Source of the DNA: Paenibacillus albidus
GTDB lineage: Bacteria; Bacillota; Bacilli; Paenibacillales; Paenibacillaceae
DNA: 64,000 nucleotides
Assembly: GCF_014644435.1 (NCBI RefSeq)
Contig: NZ_BMKR01000010.1
Coordinates: 62,001 to 126,000, forward strand
Reading direction: 5' to 3'
Positions 24,152 through 32,151 of the stretch are shown here, piece after piece. The position numbers and the translations under genes were made by a program. The notes below the pieces were generated by a model. It did no database searches and was not told the origin of the DNA. It saw nothing but the letters and a program-made list of their open reading frames with translations. The first letter of the stretch is position 1. Each line of letters opens with the position of its first letter.

Positions 24152-25342
24152 TTATTGTAGCCACACTTTGCTGATCCAGGACAGCAGCCGCTGGTCCTGT
24201 CCGTACCCGCCGATCACGGACAGGCCAAGCGGCAGTCCGCCTGGGCCGGATACGGGCAGCGTAATCTGCGGCAGCCCGGCCAATCCGGCGATGCAGCTGA
24301 GTTTCATCGCCCCGCTGCGGTTCTGCTCCAGCTGCCGCAGATCCCCGCCGCGTTGCGGCGCAGGGCCCGGCACGGTCGGGAGGACGAGACAGCCGTCCTC
24401 TCCGAGCAGCAGGCGCAGCCGGGCGGCAATATCCCCGCGCAGAGCCTTCGCGTGGCTGTGGTCCTGCCCGGACAACATCGCTGCCCACGCGAAGCGGGCC
24501 GCAATATCCGGGCCAAAGACCGGCTGTTCCCGCTCGATCCATGGCCCATGCGTGGCCCAGATCTCAGCACCCTGCAGCTCGCGGAACACATCCATCCAGG
24601 CCGCCAGCCCCTCCGGCGCAAGCTCTGTTTCGGCGGAACGCTCCACGCTGCCCTGGATCCGCCGCAGTCCTTGCGCCAGGCTTGCCGCATACCCAGAACC
24701 AACAAGCGCCCAGCACTCCACCGGGATATACACCTGCGCCATCGCCTGCTGACGACTCCTCCGCCCGCTGCTTCCTGAACCCAGCAGCACCTCTCCGGCC
24801 TGCCGCAGCACCTCCGGGCGATCTGCGATCCACCCTACAGTATCGAAACCCGGCGCGAGCGGAATGACCCCTTCCATCGGCACCGTTCCATGTGTCGGGC
24901 GGAAGCCGTAGACCCCGCAGTACGCGGAAGGCACCCGGATCGAACCTCCCGTATCGGTGCCAAGCGCAAAGTCTACGCAGCCTGAAGCTACGGCCACGGC
25001 CGAACCGCTGGAGGAGCCGCCGGGGACGCGGCCTTCCGCACGCGGATTCTCCGGCGTCCCATAGTGAAAGTTCTCGCCGCCAAGACTGTACATCAGCTCA
25101 TCCGTATGGGTTGCTCCCCGAAGGGAAGCTCCTGCCCGCAGCAGCTTGCTCACCGCAGCTGCATGCTTCTCTGCCGGAGGGTGGCTGCGCTGCCAGTACG
25201 GATTGCCGGCCGAAGAGCGGTGGCCGGCGACTGCGAATACATCCTTGACCGCAAAGCTCAGTCCGTCAAGTGTTCCATGCCCCTGCGCCGGAACATGAAG
25301 CTCCGGTGCAGCAAATGCCCCGTACCGATTATCCAAGACCAT
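24152..25342 (-). CDS. Amidase-signature family hydrolase
   Basis: This 396-residue enzyme hydrolyses an amide bond, releasing ammonia or an amine. The Ser-cisSer-Lys triad of the amidase signature family is visible: FAVKDVF (Lys33), PGGSSSGSAVA (cis-Ser about 110-111) and GTDTGGSIRVPSA (nucleophile Ser134). At under 400 residues it is short for the family (usually 450-500) but keeps the core. The ATG at 25342 lies directly behind AAAGGGGAGG; longer in-frame starts overlap the gamma-glutamyltransferase gene. It starts 40 bp after that gene, so the two likely share the GlnR/TnrA-controlled transcript. GatA function is unlikely without GatB and GatC. The substrate is unknown. Confidence 0.85.
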   Translation of the reverse strand: MVLDNRYGAFAAPELHVPAQGHGTLDGLSFAVKDVFAVAGHRSSAGNPYWQRSHPPAEKHAAAVSKLLRAGASLRGATHTDELMYSLGGENFHYGTPENPRAEGRVPGGSSSGSAVAVASGCVDFALGTDTGGSIRVPSAYCGVYGFRPTHGTVPMEGVIPLAPGFDTVGWIADRPEVLRQAGEVLLGSGSSGRRSRQQAMAQVYIPVECWALVGSGYAASLAQGLRRIQGSVERSAETELAPEGLAAWMDVFRELQGAEIWATHGPWIEREQPVFGPDIAARFAWAAMLSGQDHSHAKALRGDIAARLRLLLGEDGCLVLPTVPGPAPQRGGDLRQLEQNRSGAMKLSCIAGLAGLPQITLPVSGPGGLPLGLSVIGGYGQDQRLLSWISKVWLQ

Positions 25343-25382
25343 CCTCCCCTTTCTGTTCTCCGCCCTGTTCAAGAACCTCCTG

Positions 25383-26969
25383 TCACCATCCAATAGCTGC
25401 CCCGTCACAGCGCGGATCGGTCCCCCCGCTGCGGTAGCCGTTGTCATCGATGGATATGGCATGGGCATGACCCATAATGCCGTCATAGTCATCTACAACG
25501 CACACCCTATGTCCACCTTCTGCCAGCGCTGCCAGCACGCGGCCTTCCACCCGGCTCTCCACCTTCAGCTCCTGCGTAAGTTCCCCCCAGGTACGGCCCC
25601 ATACAACACGCGGCGCCGCCACCGCCGCTTGCGGATTCATCCCGTAATGCAGCATCCGTGTCAGCAGCAGTGTTTGTGTCTGCGGCTGGCCTTCGCCGCC
25701 TTGGGTACCGTACAGATAGGCCGGCTTGCCATTGCGGAAGGCCATGGCCGGCATGAGTGTATGAAAGGTCCGCTTATGCGGCTCCAGTGTATTAATGTGG
25801 CCGGGATCAAGCGAAAAAAACGAACCTCTGTTTTGCAGCAGAATCCCCGTATTCCCCGCCACGATACCCGCCCCGAATTCGAAATAGAGGCTCTGGATAA
25901 AAGAAACGGAGTTGCCCTCCGCATCTACCACCGCCGCATAGGCCGTATCCCGGCCCATCGGCTCGCTGCCGAGCTCAGCCGCCCGTTGCATGGATATGGA
26001 GCCCGCCAGCTCTGCTGCATACTTCTTGCACAGCAGCCGTTCCAGCGGAATCGGGCTGAACTCGGGATCGGTCAAGACCTTATCGCGGTCACGGAAGCTC
26101 AGCTTTAGCGCCTCGACGAGCAGATGATAATACTCATAGGAGCCATCGGCAATGGTTCCAAAATCAAAATGCTCCAGAATGTTCAGACCCATCAGCGCGG
26201 CAAATCCCTGGGAATTCGGCGGCGCCTGGTATACGGTATGCCCGTGATATTCGGCAGCGAGCGGCTCGCTCCAGTTCCCCTGATGGGCAGCCAAATCCTC
26301 CGGCTGAAGATACCCTCCCGCCTCCTGCATATACTTACAGATCTCCCTGGCAATGGCCCCTTTATAAAAAGCATCCCGGCCACCGCCGGCCAGGCAGCGC
26401 AGCGTTGCCGAAAGCTGCTTCTGCACAAACCTCCCCCCGGCTGCGGGAAGGGTTCCGCCGGGGATATAAATCGCTGCCGCTTCCGCCGACAAGGCAGCTC
26501 CGGCGGCCAAAGTGTTGCTCCGCTGGTCGGAGGACAGCGGGAACCCTTCCGCCGCGTAGCCGATCGCCGGCTCCAGCACCTCGGCCAAGGTGAAGCGGCC
26601 ATACTCCCGCAGTATCGCATCCCAGCTGTCTGCCATACCCGGCACCGTAATGGCGCTCCTGATCCCCCGCCGCGGAATCGCCGCTTCACCGGCATAGCTG
26701 GCCCGGCTGACAGCGTTGCCCGAACGGCCGCTGCCGTTGTAGGCCCGGACGCGCCCTTCGCCTGGGCTGTAGGTCAACCAAAAGGCATCGCCCCCAAGCC
26801 CTGTCATATGCGGATACACTACAGCCAGCGCAGCGCTGACTGCTACCGCAGCGTCAAAGGCATTGCCGCCGCGCTCCAGCATACGCGCCCCGGCAGCCGA
26901 AGCCAAATAATGGGGGCTGACGACCATGGTTTTTGTAGCCATTACCGGTTTTTCAGTCCTGCTGTCCAC
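25383..26969 (-). CDS. Gamma-glutamyltransferase-like Ntn-hydrolase (YwrD-like)
   Basis: This roughly 528-residue protein is of the gamma-glutamyltranspeptidase family, which makes a two-subunit Ntn hydrolase by self-cleavage before a Thr. The likely nucleophile is Thr342 in RDTAYAAVVDAEGNSVSFIQS, with the downstream GAGI, NRGSFFSLDP and HTLMPAM segments of the small subunit. The large-subunit start MVVSPHYLASAAGARMLERGGNAFDAAV is typical. There is no signal peptide, as in YwrD and unlike secreted Ggt. A GTG start at 26969 has GGAAGG upstream; ATG 26942 is possible. Next to it are a divergent pair of ywrA/ywrB-like CHR transporters and a downstream amidase. A role in using gamma-glutamyl or amide compounds for nitrogen is inferred. 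Confidence 0.87.
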   Translation of the reverse strand: MDSRTEKPVMATKTMVVSPHYLASAAGARMLERGGNAFDAAVAVSAALAVVYPHMTGLGGDAFWLTYSPGEGRVRAYNGSGRSGNAVSRASYAGEAAIPRRGIRSAITVPGMADSWDAILREYGRFTLAEVLEPAIGYAAEGFPLSSDQRSNTLAAGAALSAEAAAIYIPGGTLPAAGGRFVQKQLSATLRCLAGGGRDAFYKGAIAREICKYMQEAGGYLQPEDLAAHQGNWSEPLAAEYHGHTVYQAPPNSQGFAALMGLNILEHFDFGTIADGSYEYYHLLVEALKLSFRDRDKVLTDPEFSPIPLERLLCKKYAAELAGSISMQRAAELGSEPMGRDTAYAAVVDAEGNSVSFIQSLYFEFGAGIVAGNTGILLQNRGSFFSLDPGHINTLEPHKRTFHTLMPAMAFRNGKPAYLYGTQGGEGQPQTQTLLLTRMLHYGMNPQAAVAAPRVVWGRTWGELTQELKVESRVEGRVLAALAEGGHRVCVVDDYDGIMGHAHAISIDDNGYRSGGTDPRCDGAAIGW

Positions 26970-27002
26970 GGTCCACTTCCTTCCCCTCGTCGCTTTGATA
27001 AG

Positions 27003-27019
27003 TGTCATTTAACATTACA
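27003..27019. promoter_or_regulatory. GlnR/TnrA box before the gamma-glutamyltransferase-amidase operon
   Basis: TGTCATTTAACATTACA matches TGTNA-N7-TNACA at all fixed positions. It lies 34 bp upstream of the GTG start of the YwrD-like gene and about 150 bp upstream of the divergent transporter pair, whose TATAAA -10 is at 27137-27142. Its closeness to the YwrD-like gene suggests control of that operon by nitrogen supply. Confidence 0.75.
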
Positions 27020-27166
27020 CGAAAAACCCTTGTCAATCGCTTCGGGCAAAACACGGTTCCGGCACCTTCTTTTTGTGATTAACGCACAAAAAAATCCGCC
27101 TGGCCGCCCGTCCGGTGGATAGAGTCATACGAATTGTATAAAATGACTGTATAGAGGAGGTTTCAC

Positions 27167-27745
27167 GTGAAAGCAATTTCTGGAGAATACATGCAATTAA
27201 CCATAGCAATGTTCAGAACCGGCATTCTTGGTTACGGGGGAGGGCCGTCCGTAATTCCGCTCATCCGGCATGATGCGGTTACCCGGTACGCCTGGCTGAG
27301 CGATGATGAATTCGGCGAGACTCTAGCCATTGCCAATGCCTTGCCCGGACCGATCGCCACCAAAATGGCAGCTTATCTCGGCTATAAGCTGAAGGGGATC
27401 AGAGGCGCCGTCATATCCGTGCTCGCCCATATCTTGCCCAGCTGCATAGCAATGATTGTTCTGTTGTCTGCGGTGAATTATTTGAGCGGCTCCAAAGCGG
27501 TGGCCGGCATGATTGCGGCGGTATCGCCGGTGATTGCAGTGATGCTGGGGCTGATGGCTTACGAGTTTGCACAGAAGGCTTTTAAAGGCTTGGGGGCAAT
27601 CATTGGCGTGGTTTCTTTGCTGCTGGCGCTGCTCCTGCTGGAGGTGCTGCAGCTACATCCGGCGGTGGTGATCCTGCTGTTTCTCGGTTACGGAACGGTA
27701 CACTACAGGCTGCTTGCCAAAAAAAATAAAGGAGGGACCCCCTGA
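27167..27745 (+). CDS. CHR-family transporter, short form, first of pair (YwrB/YwrA-like)
   Basis: This 192-residue membrane protein is a half-size member of the chromate-ion-transporter (CHR) superfamily. It has about five or six membrane segments and the family motifs GYGGGPSVIPLIR and NALPGPIATKMAAYLGYK in the N-terminal half. Short CHR proteins work as heteropairs, and the second subunit follows with a 1-bp stop/start overlap. GTG at 27167 is supported by AGGAGG six bases before it. The family is named for chromate efflux, but many members are not tied to chromate. The conserved link to a YwrD-like gene, also known in Bacillus (ywrA, ywrB, ywrD), and the nitrogen-type operator nearby hint at another anion or metabolite. 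Confidence 0.88.
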   Translation: MKAISGEYMQLTIAMFRTGILGYGGGPSVIPLIRHDAVTRYAWLSDDEFGETLAIANALPGPIATKMAAYLGYKLKGIRGAVISVLAHILPSCIAMIVLLSAVNYLSGSKAVAGMIAAVSPVIAVMLGLMAYEFAQKAFKGLGAIIGVVSLLLALLLLEVLQLHPAVVILLFLGYGTVHYRLLAKKNKGGTP

Positions 27746-28284
27746 TGGAGTGGCTGCAGCTGATTTACGGATTTTTTATGGCTAATCTGCTGGGTTACGG
27801 CGGCGGTCCCTCTTCGATTCCGTTGATGTATGAGGAGATAGTACCGCATTACGGCTGGCTAACAGATGAAGAGTTCTCGAATATGCTGGCCCTCGCCAAC
27901 GCGCTCCCCGGTCCGATTGCCACCAAAATCGCCGCTTTTGTAGGCTATGATGTGTATGGCTGGGCGGGGCTGGCTGCGGCTCTGCTGGCTACCATTCTGC
28001 CTTCCGCAGCAGCGCTTATTGTTCTGCTTCGTGTGCTGCAAAAGCATAAGCAATCACCGGTTGTGAAGGGCATGACGCTGCTTGTTCAGCCGGTGATTGC
28101 GATAATGATGGTGACGCTCACCTGGAAAATGGCCAAAACTCCGGCGGAATCCATCGGCCTCTGGCAGACGCTGATTATTGCAGCAATCGCGTTATGGGCC
28201 ATCCAGAAGCTGAAGCTGCATCCGGCGCTCGTTATCCTTGCCGCTTTTGTCTATGGTGGGCTGGTGCTCCCGTATACCATCTAG
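27745..28284 (+). CDS. CHR-family transporter, short form, second of pair
   Basis: This 179-residue membrane protein is homologous to the preceding one (GYGGGPSSIPLMYEE, NALPGPIATKIAAFVGYDVYG) and is its probable partner in a two-subunit CHR transporter. The two halves would insert in opposite topology, as described for paired short CHR proteins. Its ATG overlaps the stop of the first gene (TGATG), with GGAGG just upstream, so production is coupled. About five membrane helices are visible. The transported ion cannot be read from the sequence. The transcript runs into a region of tandem repeats. Confidence 0.88.
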   Translation: MEWLQLIYGFFMANLLGYGGGPSSIPLMYEEIVPHYGWLTDEEFSNMLALANALPGPIATKIAAFVGYDVYGWAGLAAALLATILPSAAALIVLLRVLQKHKQSPVVKGMTLLVQPVIAIMMVTLTWKMAKTPAESIGLWQTLIIAAIALWAIQKLKLHPALVILAAFVYGGLVLPYTI

Positions 28285-28294
28285 ATAGTTAAGC

Positions 28295-28423
28295 ACCAGC
28301 ACTGCTGCATCTTATCAGTACTACAGTACCTAACCAGCACTGCAGTAAATCATCAGCATCGCGGTACCCATCAGCACCGCGGTACCTCATCAGCACTACG
28401 GCACCTAACCAGCACTACACGCC
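28295..28423. repeat. Seven imperfect 19-bp tandem repeats
   Basis: Units of the type ATCAGCACTACGGTACCTA start at 28295, 28314, 28333, 28352, 28370, 28389 and 28408, with a period of 18-19 bp. They begin 11 bp after the stop codon of the second CHR gene and end at the four-core element that follows. They are not coding. They form a small minisatellite with base changes in every copy. Confidence 0.7.
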
Positions 28424-28426
28424 ATT

Positions 28427-28617
28427 CCAGTGTATTTCGTGCAGCGAAATCGCTCTCTGATGGGCTCCAAAGCCCTTTCTGATGTATTTACTGCAGCGGA
28501 AATTTGAATAATAAGGGTTATTCAGCTTTTCCGGCTGTTCCTAATGCACAAAATGCAGTCAAATCGAAAATAGACGGCCTCTACTCGCTTTCTGATGTAC
28601 AAAATGCAGTGAATAAA
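28427..28617. repeat. Phased four-core intergenic repeat element, copy B
   Basis: Four cores start at 28427 (CCAGTGTATTTCGTGCAG), 28479 (CTGATGTATTTACTGCAG), 28541 (CTAATGCACAAAATGCAG) and 28592 (CTGATGTACAAAATGCAG). Spacings are 52, 62 and 51 bp, the same as copies A and C within 1 bp. Cores 1-2 are followed by CGAAATCGC or CGGAAAT and cores 3-4 by TCAAATCGAAAA or TGAATAA. The spacers between cores differ from those of the other copies. No gene is seen between 28285 and 28712. Confidence 0.82.
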
Positions 28618-28712
28618 CAAACTTTATCCTGAACACCCGGCACTGGCAGCGAACTATCAGCGAGCAATTCCCGACGATAGGAAGGCACCATCACACTATG
28701 TCTTTGAATAAG

Positions 28713-29090
28713 CTATTTCAGAATATATTGTGAAAGCACAGCCTGCACTTCATAAATGTTCACGCTTTTGTTAAAGGTCTTTTTGACCGGCAAGGTGCTG
28801 CTGGAAATATAGATGCACAGCTCCGCGTCCAGATCAAAGTGTCCCGCTGTTTCCACCGAATAATGCGTGATGCTTTTGTAAGGGATGGAGTGGTATTCCG
28901 TCTTTTTGCCGGTCAGCCCTTGTTTGTCCACGAGAATGAGCCGTTTGTCCGTAAAAATAAACATATCGCGGATCAGCTTGTAGGCCCGTTCGATTTTCTC
29001 CTGCGGAGCCAGAATCTGCGCATATTCGCGCTGTACTGCGGTCAGATCGACCTGTGATGCATTGCCCAGAAGACCGTCAAATAATGCCAT
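28713..29090 (-). CDS. PH-domain protein (bacterial PH, DUF1696-like)
   Basis: This 125-residue cytoplasmic protein has a bacterial pleckstrin-homology-like beta fold. An N-terminal helix (DLTAVQREYAQILAPQEKIERAYK) is followed by the family core RDMFIFTDKRLILVDKQGLTGKKTEYHSIPYKSITHYSVE, then GHFDLDAELCIYI and a C-terminal helix. Proteins of this group (such as YvbH- or YozO-like ones in Bacillus) are small, oligomeric and mostly of unknown role, with links to envelope or stress responses. GAGG stands before the ATG. A GGCGGA/TCCGCC stem is in the leader at about 29121-29137. No partner gene is adjacent. Confidence 0.82.
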   Translation of the reverse strand: MALFDGLLGNASQVDLTAVQREYAQILAPQEKIERAYKLIRDMFIFTDKRLILVDKQGLTGKKTEYHSIPYKSITHYSVETAGHFDLDAELCIYISSSTLPVKKTFNKSVNIYEVQAVLSQYILK

Positions 29091-29203
29091 AGGATGTCAT
29101 CCTCTTTCTGCATCTTAATTTGGCGGACCTTCTCCGCCCTGAAACCATATTATTCTTATTATGATAGAATATGCAACGACAAATATGCAGCTGCAATCCG
29201 GGC

Positions 29204-29232
29204 TTGCAAATTACACGGAAATTAATTACAAT
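29204..29232 (+). promoter_or_regulatory. Promoter of the ABC-F leader transcript
   Basis: TTGCAA (29204-29209) and TACAAT (29227-29232) stand 17 bp apart, a good match to the housekeeping consensus. Transcription from about 29239 would start 30 bp before the upstream ORF and some 300 bp before the ABC-F gene. Confidence 0.65.
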
Positions 29233-29268
29233 GAGTTTAAATTTGTTGAAAAAGGAGGTGTGGTAGGA

Positions 29269-29424
29269 ATGGATCATAATTGGACCAACAGTGTTATTAG
29301 TCGGCTGCCTATAGCTACAGCTGGCATTGTTCATGCCTATGGTGATAACGGGAGAAGTCTGTCCATTTCCATGAACTTAATAACACTACACAATTGTGAA
29401 ATGTCTTTCCTGCCATCATCTTAG
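29269..29424 (+). CDS. Upstream ORF (possible leader peptide) of the ABC-F gene
   Basis: This 51-residue ORF has an excellent ribosome site (AAAGGAGGTG, nine bases before ATG 29269). It lies between a good promoter and an intrinsic terminator that precedes the ABC-F gene. The peptide (MDHNWTNSVISRLPIATAG, then IVHAYGDNGRSLSISMNL) has no known domain. Leader ORFs with a following attenuator are common before antibiotic-responsive ABC-F and erm genes, where a drug-slowed ribosome changes RNA folding. A 6-bp stem, TCTTAG/CTAAGA (29419-29443), encloses the stop codon, and GCGG at 29424-29427 could pair with CCGC of the terminator. The leader role is an inference. Confidence 0.62.
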   Translation: MDHNWTNSVISRLPIATAGIVHAYGDNGRSLSISMNLITLHNCEMSFLPSS

Positions 29425-29450
29425 CGGATCTTGCTTCCTAAGAATGATAA

Positions 29451-29482
29451 GGCCGCGGGGAACTTTCCCTGCGGTCTTTTTT
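29451..29482 (+). terminator. Intrinsic terminator in the ABC-F leader (attenuator)
   Basis: GGCCGCGGGG (29451-29460) pairs with CCCTGCGGTC (29467-29476) with two G-U pairs and an AACTTT loop, followed by six T (29477-29482). It stands between the upstream ORF and the ABC-F start, so full-length message needs read-through. Just after it, GCCCT/AGGGC (29485-29499) and TGCCCTTA/TAAGGGCA (29484-29517) are mutually exclusive hairpins before the ribosome site. Confidence 0.78.
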
Positions 29483-29539
29483 GTGCCCTTATACAGGGCT
29501 GTGGCGGCGTAAGGGCATTCCTATAAAAGGAGAATCCCT

Positions 29540-31507
29540 ATGATTATTCAATGTCAAAATGTTCAAAAATACCACGGTGCCCAGCTCGTGCTGAATAATA
29601 TTACCTTCGATATCCGCCAAGGCGAGAAAATCGGCCTGATCGGCCGCAACGGCTGCGGCAAAACGACCCTCTTCCATCTGCTTAGCGGCGGGGAACGCCC
29701 GGATCAGGGGCAAATCTCAATCCGCAAGGGCAGCGTTATCGGACTGCTGGCCCAAATTCAGGAAGCCGACGGGAATGAGACCGTTTACCACGTGCTGCAG
29801 CGCAGCTTCGCCGAAGTGCTGGCCTGGCAGAACCGTATGCGGGAACTGGAGCTGGAAATGGCAGCCACTGATGCAGGGACGGAAGATGCCCGCTGGAATC
29901 GGCTGCTCAAGGAGTACGGCAGCCTCCAGGAGCAATTTGAGCGGGCTGGAGGTTACGAGGTCGATGCCTCTATCCAGCGCATCGCCACAGGACTAGGCAT
30001 CGGACCCGGGCAATATGACCGCCAGTTCGCCTCCCTCTCCGGCGGCGAAAAGACCAAGGTTGGCCTGGCCGAACTACTGCTGCGCCAGCCGGATGTGCTG
30101 CTGCTGGATGAGCCGACCAACCACCTCGATATGGACGCCATCGAGTGGCTGGAGCAGTTCCTGAAGGACTACGACGGAACGGTCCTTGCCATTTCCCATG
30201 ACCGCTATTTCCTCGATGCTGTCGTGAAAAAGGTGATTGAGATCGAGGACGGCGAAGCCATTACGTTCCATACGAACTACAGCGGCTACCAGATCGAAAA
30301 AGAAAAGCGGCTGCTCCAGCAGTTCGCGGATTATCAGGAGCAGCAGAAGAAAATCAAGCAGATGCAGGAGAGCATCAAACGGCTGATCGAATGGGGCAAC
30401 CGCTCCAATCCGCCGAACCCTTCCTTTCACCGCCGGGCCGCATCCATGCAGAAGGCGCTCGACCGCATGGTCAAGGTGAAGAAACCGATCCTGGAGCGCA
30501 AAGCGATTGATTTGCAGTTGGAACAGAATGACCGCTCCGGCAACCAGGCCGTCATTCTGGACCGGGTTGGCAAAGCCTATGGCGGGCGGAAGCTCTTCAG
30601 CGGGGCCAGCGATGTGCTGCGGTACGGGGAGACCACCGCCCTGATCGGCGGCAACGGTGCCGGGAAAAGCACACTGCTGCGCATCATTCTCGGGGAGGAA
30701 TCTCCGGACAGCGGAAGCTGCACCCTGGGCTCGCGGGCCGTCATCGGCTACCTGGCCCAGGAGGCGGTGCCGGAGGATGCGGGACAATCTGTACTCCGCT
30801 TTTTCCGTGAGGAGGCAGGCCTGGAGGAAGGCGAGGCCCGGGGCCAGCTTGCCCGCTTTCTTTTCTACGGTCCCGACGTCTTCAAACGTGTTGCGAACCT
30901 CTCGGGCGGAGAATGGACCCGGCTGCGGTTCGCAATCCTGATGCACCGCCGCCCGAATCTGCTGATCCTCGATGAGCCGACCAACCATCTGGATATCGAC
31001 TCCCGCGAGGCGCTGGAAGAAGCATTGGAGGACTATCCCGGAACGGTGCTGGCGGTATCGCATGACCGCTATTTCATTAACCGCTGCTTCGGCAAGCTGT
31101 GGTCCATCGAGAATGGCCGTTTCAGTGCCTTCACGGGCAATTACGAATATTACAAAGAAAAACAGGCCCAGAAAGCGGCTGCGCTCACAGGCAGCCTGGA
31201 GACCCAGACTGCCACTCCAAACACTGGCTCCACTCCCGCAAATCATAAAGCATCAGTACGTTCCGGGAGAGTTGATTCCGGGAAATCCGCCTCAGGCAGT
31301 ACCCTGCCCTCCCGCTCCCCGTCCGATTGGGAGAAGGACATCGCGGAGGCCGAGGCTTTGCTCGCAGGGATCGATGCCGACATGCTTGAGCCGGCTCTGG
31401 GCAGCGACGCGGAAGGCCTGGCCCGGCTGCAGCTTGAGCGGGATGCGGCGCAGGCCCGGCTGGATGAGCTGTATGCCGGCTGGATGAGCGTGGCTGATGA
31501 ACATTAA
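29540..31507 (+). CDS. ABC-F family ATPase (ribosome-protection-like)
   Basis: This 655-residue soluble protein has two ABC domains and no membrane part. The first has Walker A GRNGCGKTT (35-43), LSGGEKTK and LLLDEPTNHLDMD. The linker arm includes NRSNPPNPSFHRRAASMQKALDR. The second has GGNGAGKST (about 372-380), LSGGEWTRLRF and LILDEPTNHLDID. A Ser/Thr/Ala-rich stretch leads to a short C-terminal coiled coil. ABC-F proteins bind the ribosomal E site and act on stalled translation or displace antibiotics. The inducible-looking leader supports the antibiotic-response type, but the drug class cannot be read. AAAAGGAG precedes the ATG. An ASCH-domain gene follows after 41 bp. Confidence 0.88.
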   Translation: MIIQCQNVQKYHGAQLVLNNITFDIRQGEKIGLIGRNGCGKTTLFHLLSGGERPDQGQISIRKGSVIGLLAQIQEADGNETVYHVLQRSFAEVLAWQNRMRELELEMAATDAGTEDARWNRLLKEYGSLQEQFERAGGYEVDASIQRIATGLGIGPGQYDRQFASLSGGEKTKVGLAELLLRQPDVLLLDEPTNHLDMDAIEWLEQFLKDYDGTVLAISHDRYFLDAVVKKVIEIEDGEAITFHTNYSGYQIEKEKRLLQQFADYQEQQKKIKQMQESIKRLIEWGNRSNPPNPSFHRRAASMQKALDRMVKVKKPILERKAIDLQLEQNDRSGNQAVILDRVGKAYGGRKLFSGASDVLRYGETTALIGGNGAGKSTLLRIILGEESPDSGSCTLGSRAVIGYLAQEAVPEDAGQSVLRFFREEAGLEEGEARGQLARFLFYGPDVFKRVANLSGGEWTRLRFAILMHRRPNLLILDEPTNHLDIDSREALEEALEDYPGTVLAVSHDRYFINRCFGKLWSIENGRFSAFTGNYEYYKEKQAQKAAALTGSLETQTATPNTGSTPANHKASVRSGRVDSGKSASGSTLPSRSPSDWEKDIAEAEALLAGIDADMLEPALGSDAEGLARLQLERDAAQARLDELYAGWMSVADEH

Positions 31508-31548
31508 AGAGAACATTAAGAGGATCATAATAAGAAGGGGCGATTCCC

Positions 31549-32025
31549 ATGACTAACTCCCCAGGCGTGGAGCTTTTTTGGAACGAATATTTGCAGGAAC
31601 ATCCGCTGGCCGCAGACACTTATGAGGTGTGGTCTTTCGGCGACAACGCGCCGATGGCGGATGAATTGCTGGAGCTTGTGCTTCAGGGCATCAAGACCGG
31701 AACAGCCTCCAATTACCAGTTGTACGAAGCCGAAGGTGCTGCCCTGCCGCAGGCCGGGGGACACAGCATTATTCTGGACAGCAAAGGGGAGCCGCAGGTG
31801 ATTGTGGCAACAACCCGGGTTGAAGTTGTTCCTTTTGATGAAATAAGTGCTGAATTCGCTTATTCCGAAGGCGAGGGTGACCGTTCCTTGGAGTATTGGC
31901 GCCAGGAGCATGAGCGTTTCTTCACCAGAGAAGCCCGGGAGCTGCTGAACCAGCCGTTTGACCCGCAGATGAAGGTTGTCTGCGAGAATTTCAAAGTTGT
32001 ATATCTGCCGTCCACACGCAAATAG
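31549..32025 (+). CDS. ASCH-domain protein (YhfF-like)
   Basis: This 158-residue protein carries an ASCH domain, a PUA-like beta barrel thought to bind RNA or nucleotides. It shows EVWSFGDNAPMADELLELVLQGIKTGTAS, the core DSKGEPQVIVATTRVEVVPFDEI, and AYSEGEGDRSLEYWRQEHERFF near the end. This is the pattern of YhfF-type proteins; some relatives hydrolyse modified cytidines. GAAGGGG lies 8 bases before the ATG. It begins 41 bp after the ABC-F gene on the same strand and is followed by a strong terminator, so the two may form one transcript. Confidence 0.85.
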   Translation: MTNSPGVELFWNEYLQEHPLAADTYEVWSFGDNAPMADELLELVLQGIKTGTASNYQLYEAEGAALPQAGGHSIILDSKGEPQVIVATTRVEVVPFDEISAEFAYSEGEGDRSLEYWRQEHERFFTREARELLNQPFDPQMKVVCENFKVVYLPSTRK

Positions 32026-32065
32026 CCCGCTCGTGCCGGATCGCCGCAGCCTTTCATAAATGCCC

Positions 32066-32101
32066 AAAAAGGCTGTTCTTCCACCGGAAGAGCAGCCTTT
32101 A
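32066..32101. terminator. Bidirectional intrinsic terminator
   Basis: AAAGGCTGTTCTTCC pairs with GGAAGAGCAGCCTTT (one G-T) around ACC, with A- and T-runs on the flanks. It closes the ABC-F/ASCH transcript and could also stop the convergent 50-residue gene. Confidence 0.85.
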
Positions 32102-32151
32102 TATGTACTATCCTTATCTAAGGTTGCATAAAATTAGAGTTGTAGTCCTGC

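Noticed and set aside
27167..28284. Chromate resistance operon
   Set aside because: The pair belongs to the CHR superfamily, but there is no chrR-like reductase, ChrB or plasmid context, and the neighbours point to nitrogen metabolism. The name is family-level only.
30074..31246. Long open frame opposite the ABC-F gene
   Set aside because: It is antisense to both ABC domains and has no start signals; its composition follows the mirror of conserved ATPase motifs.
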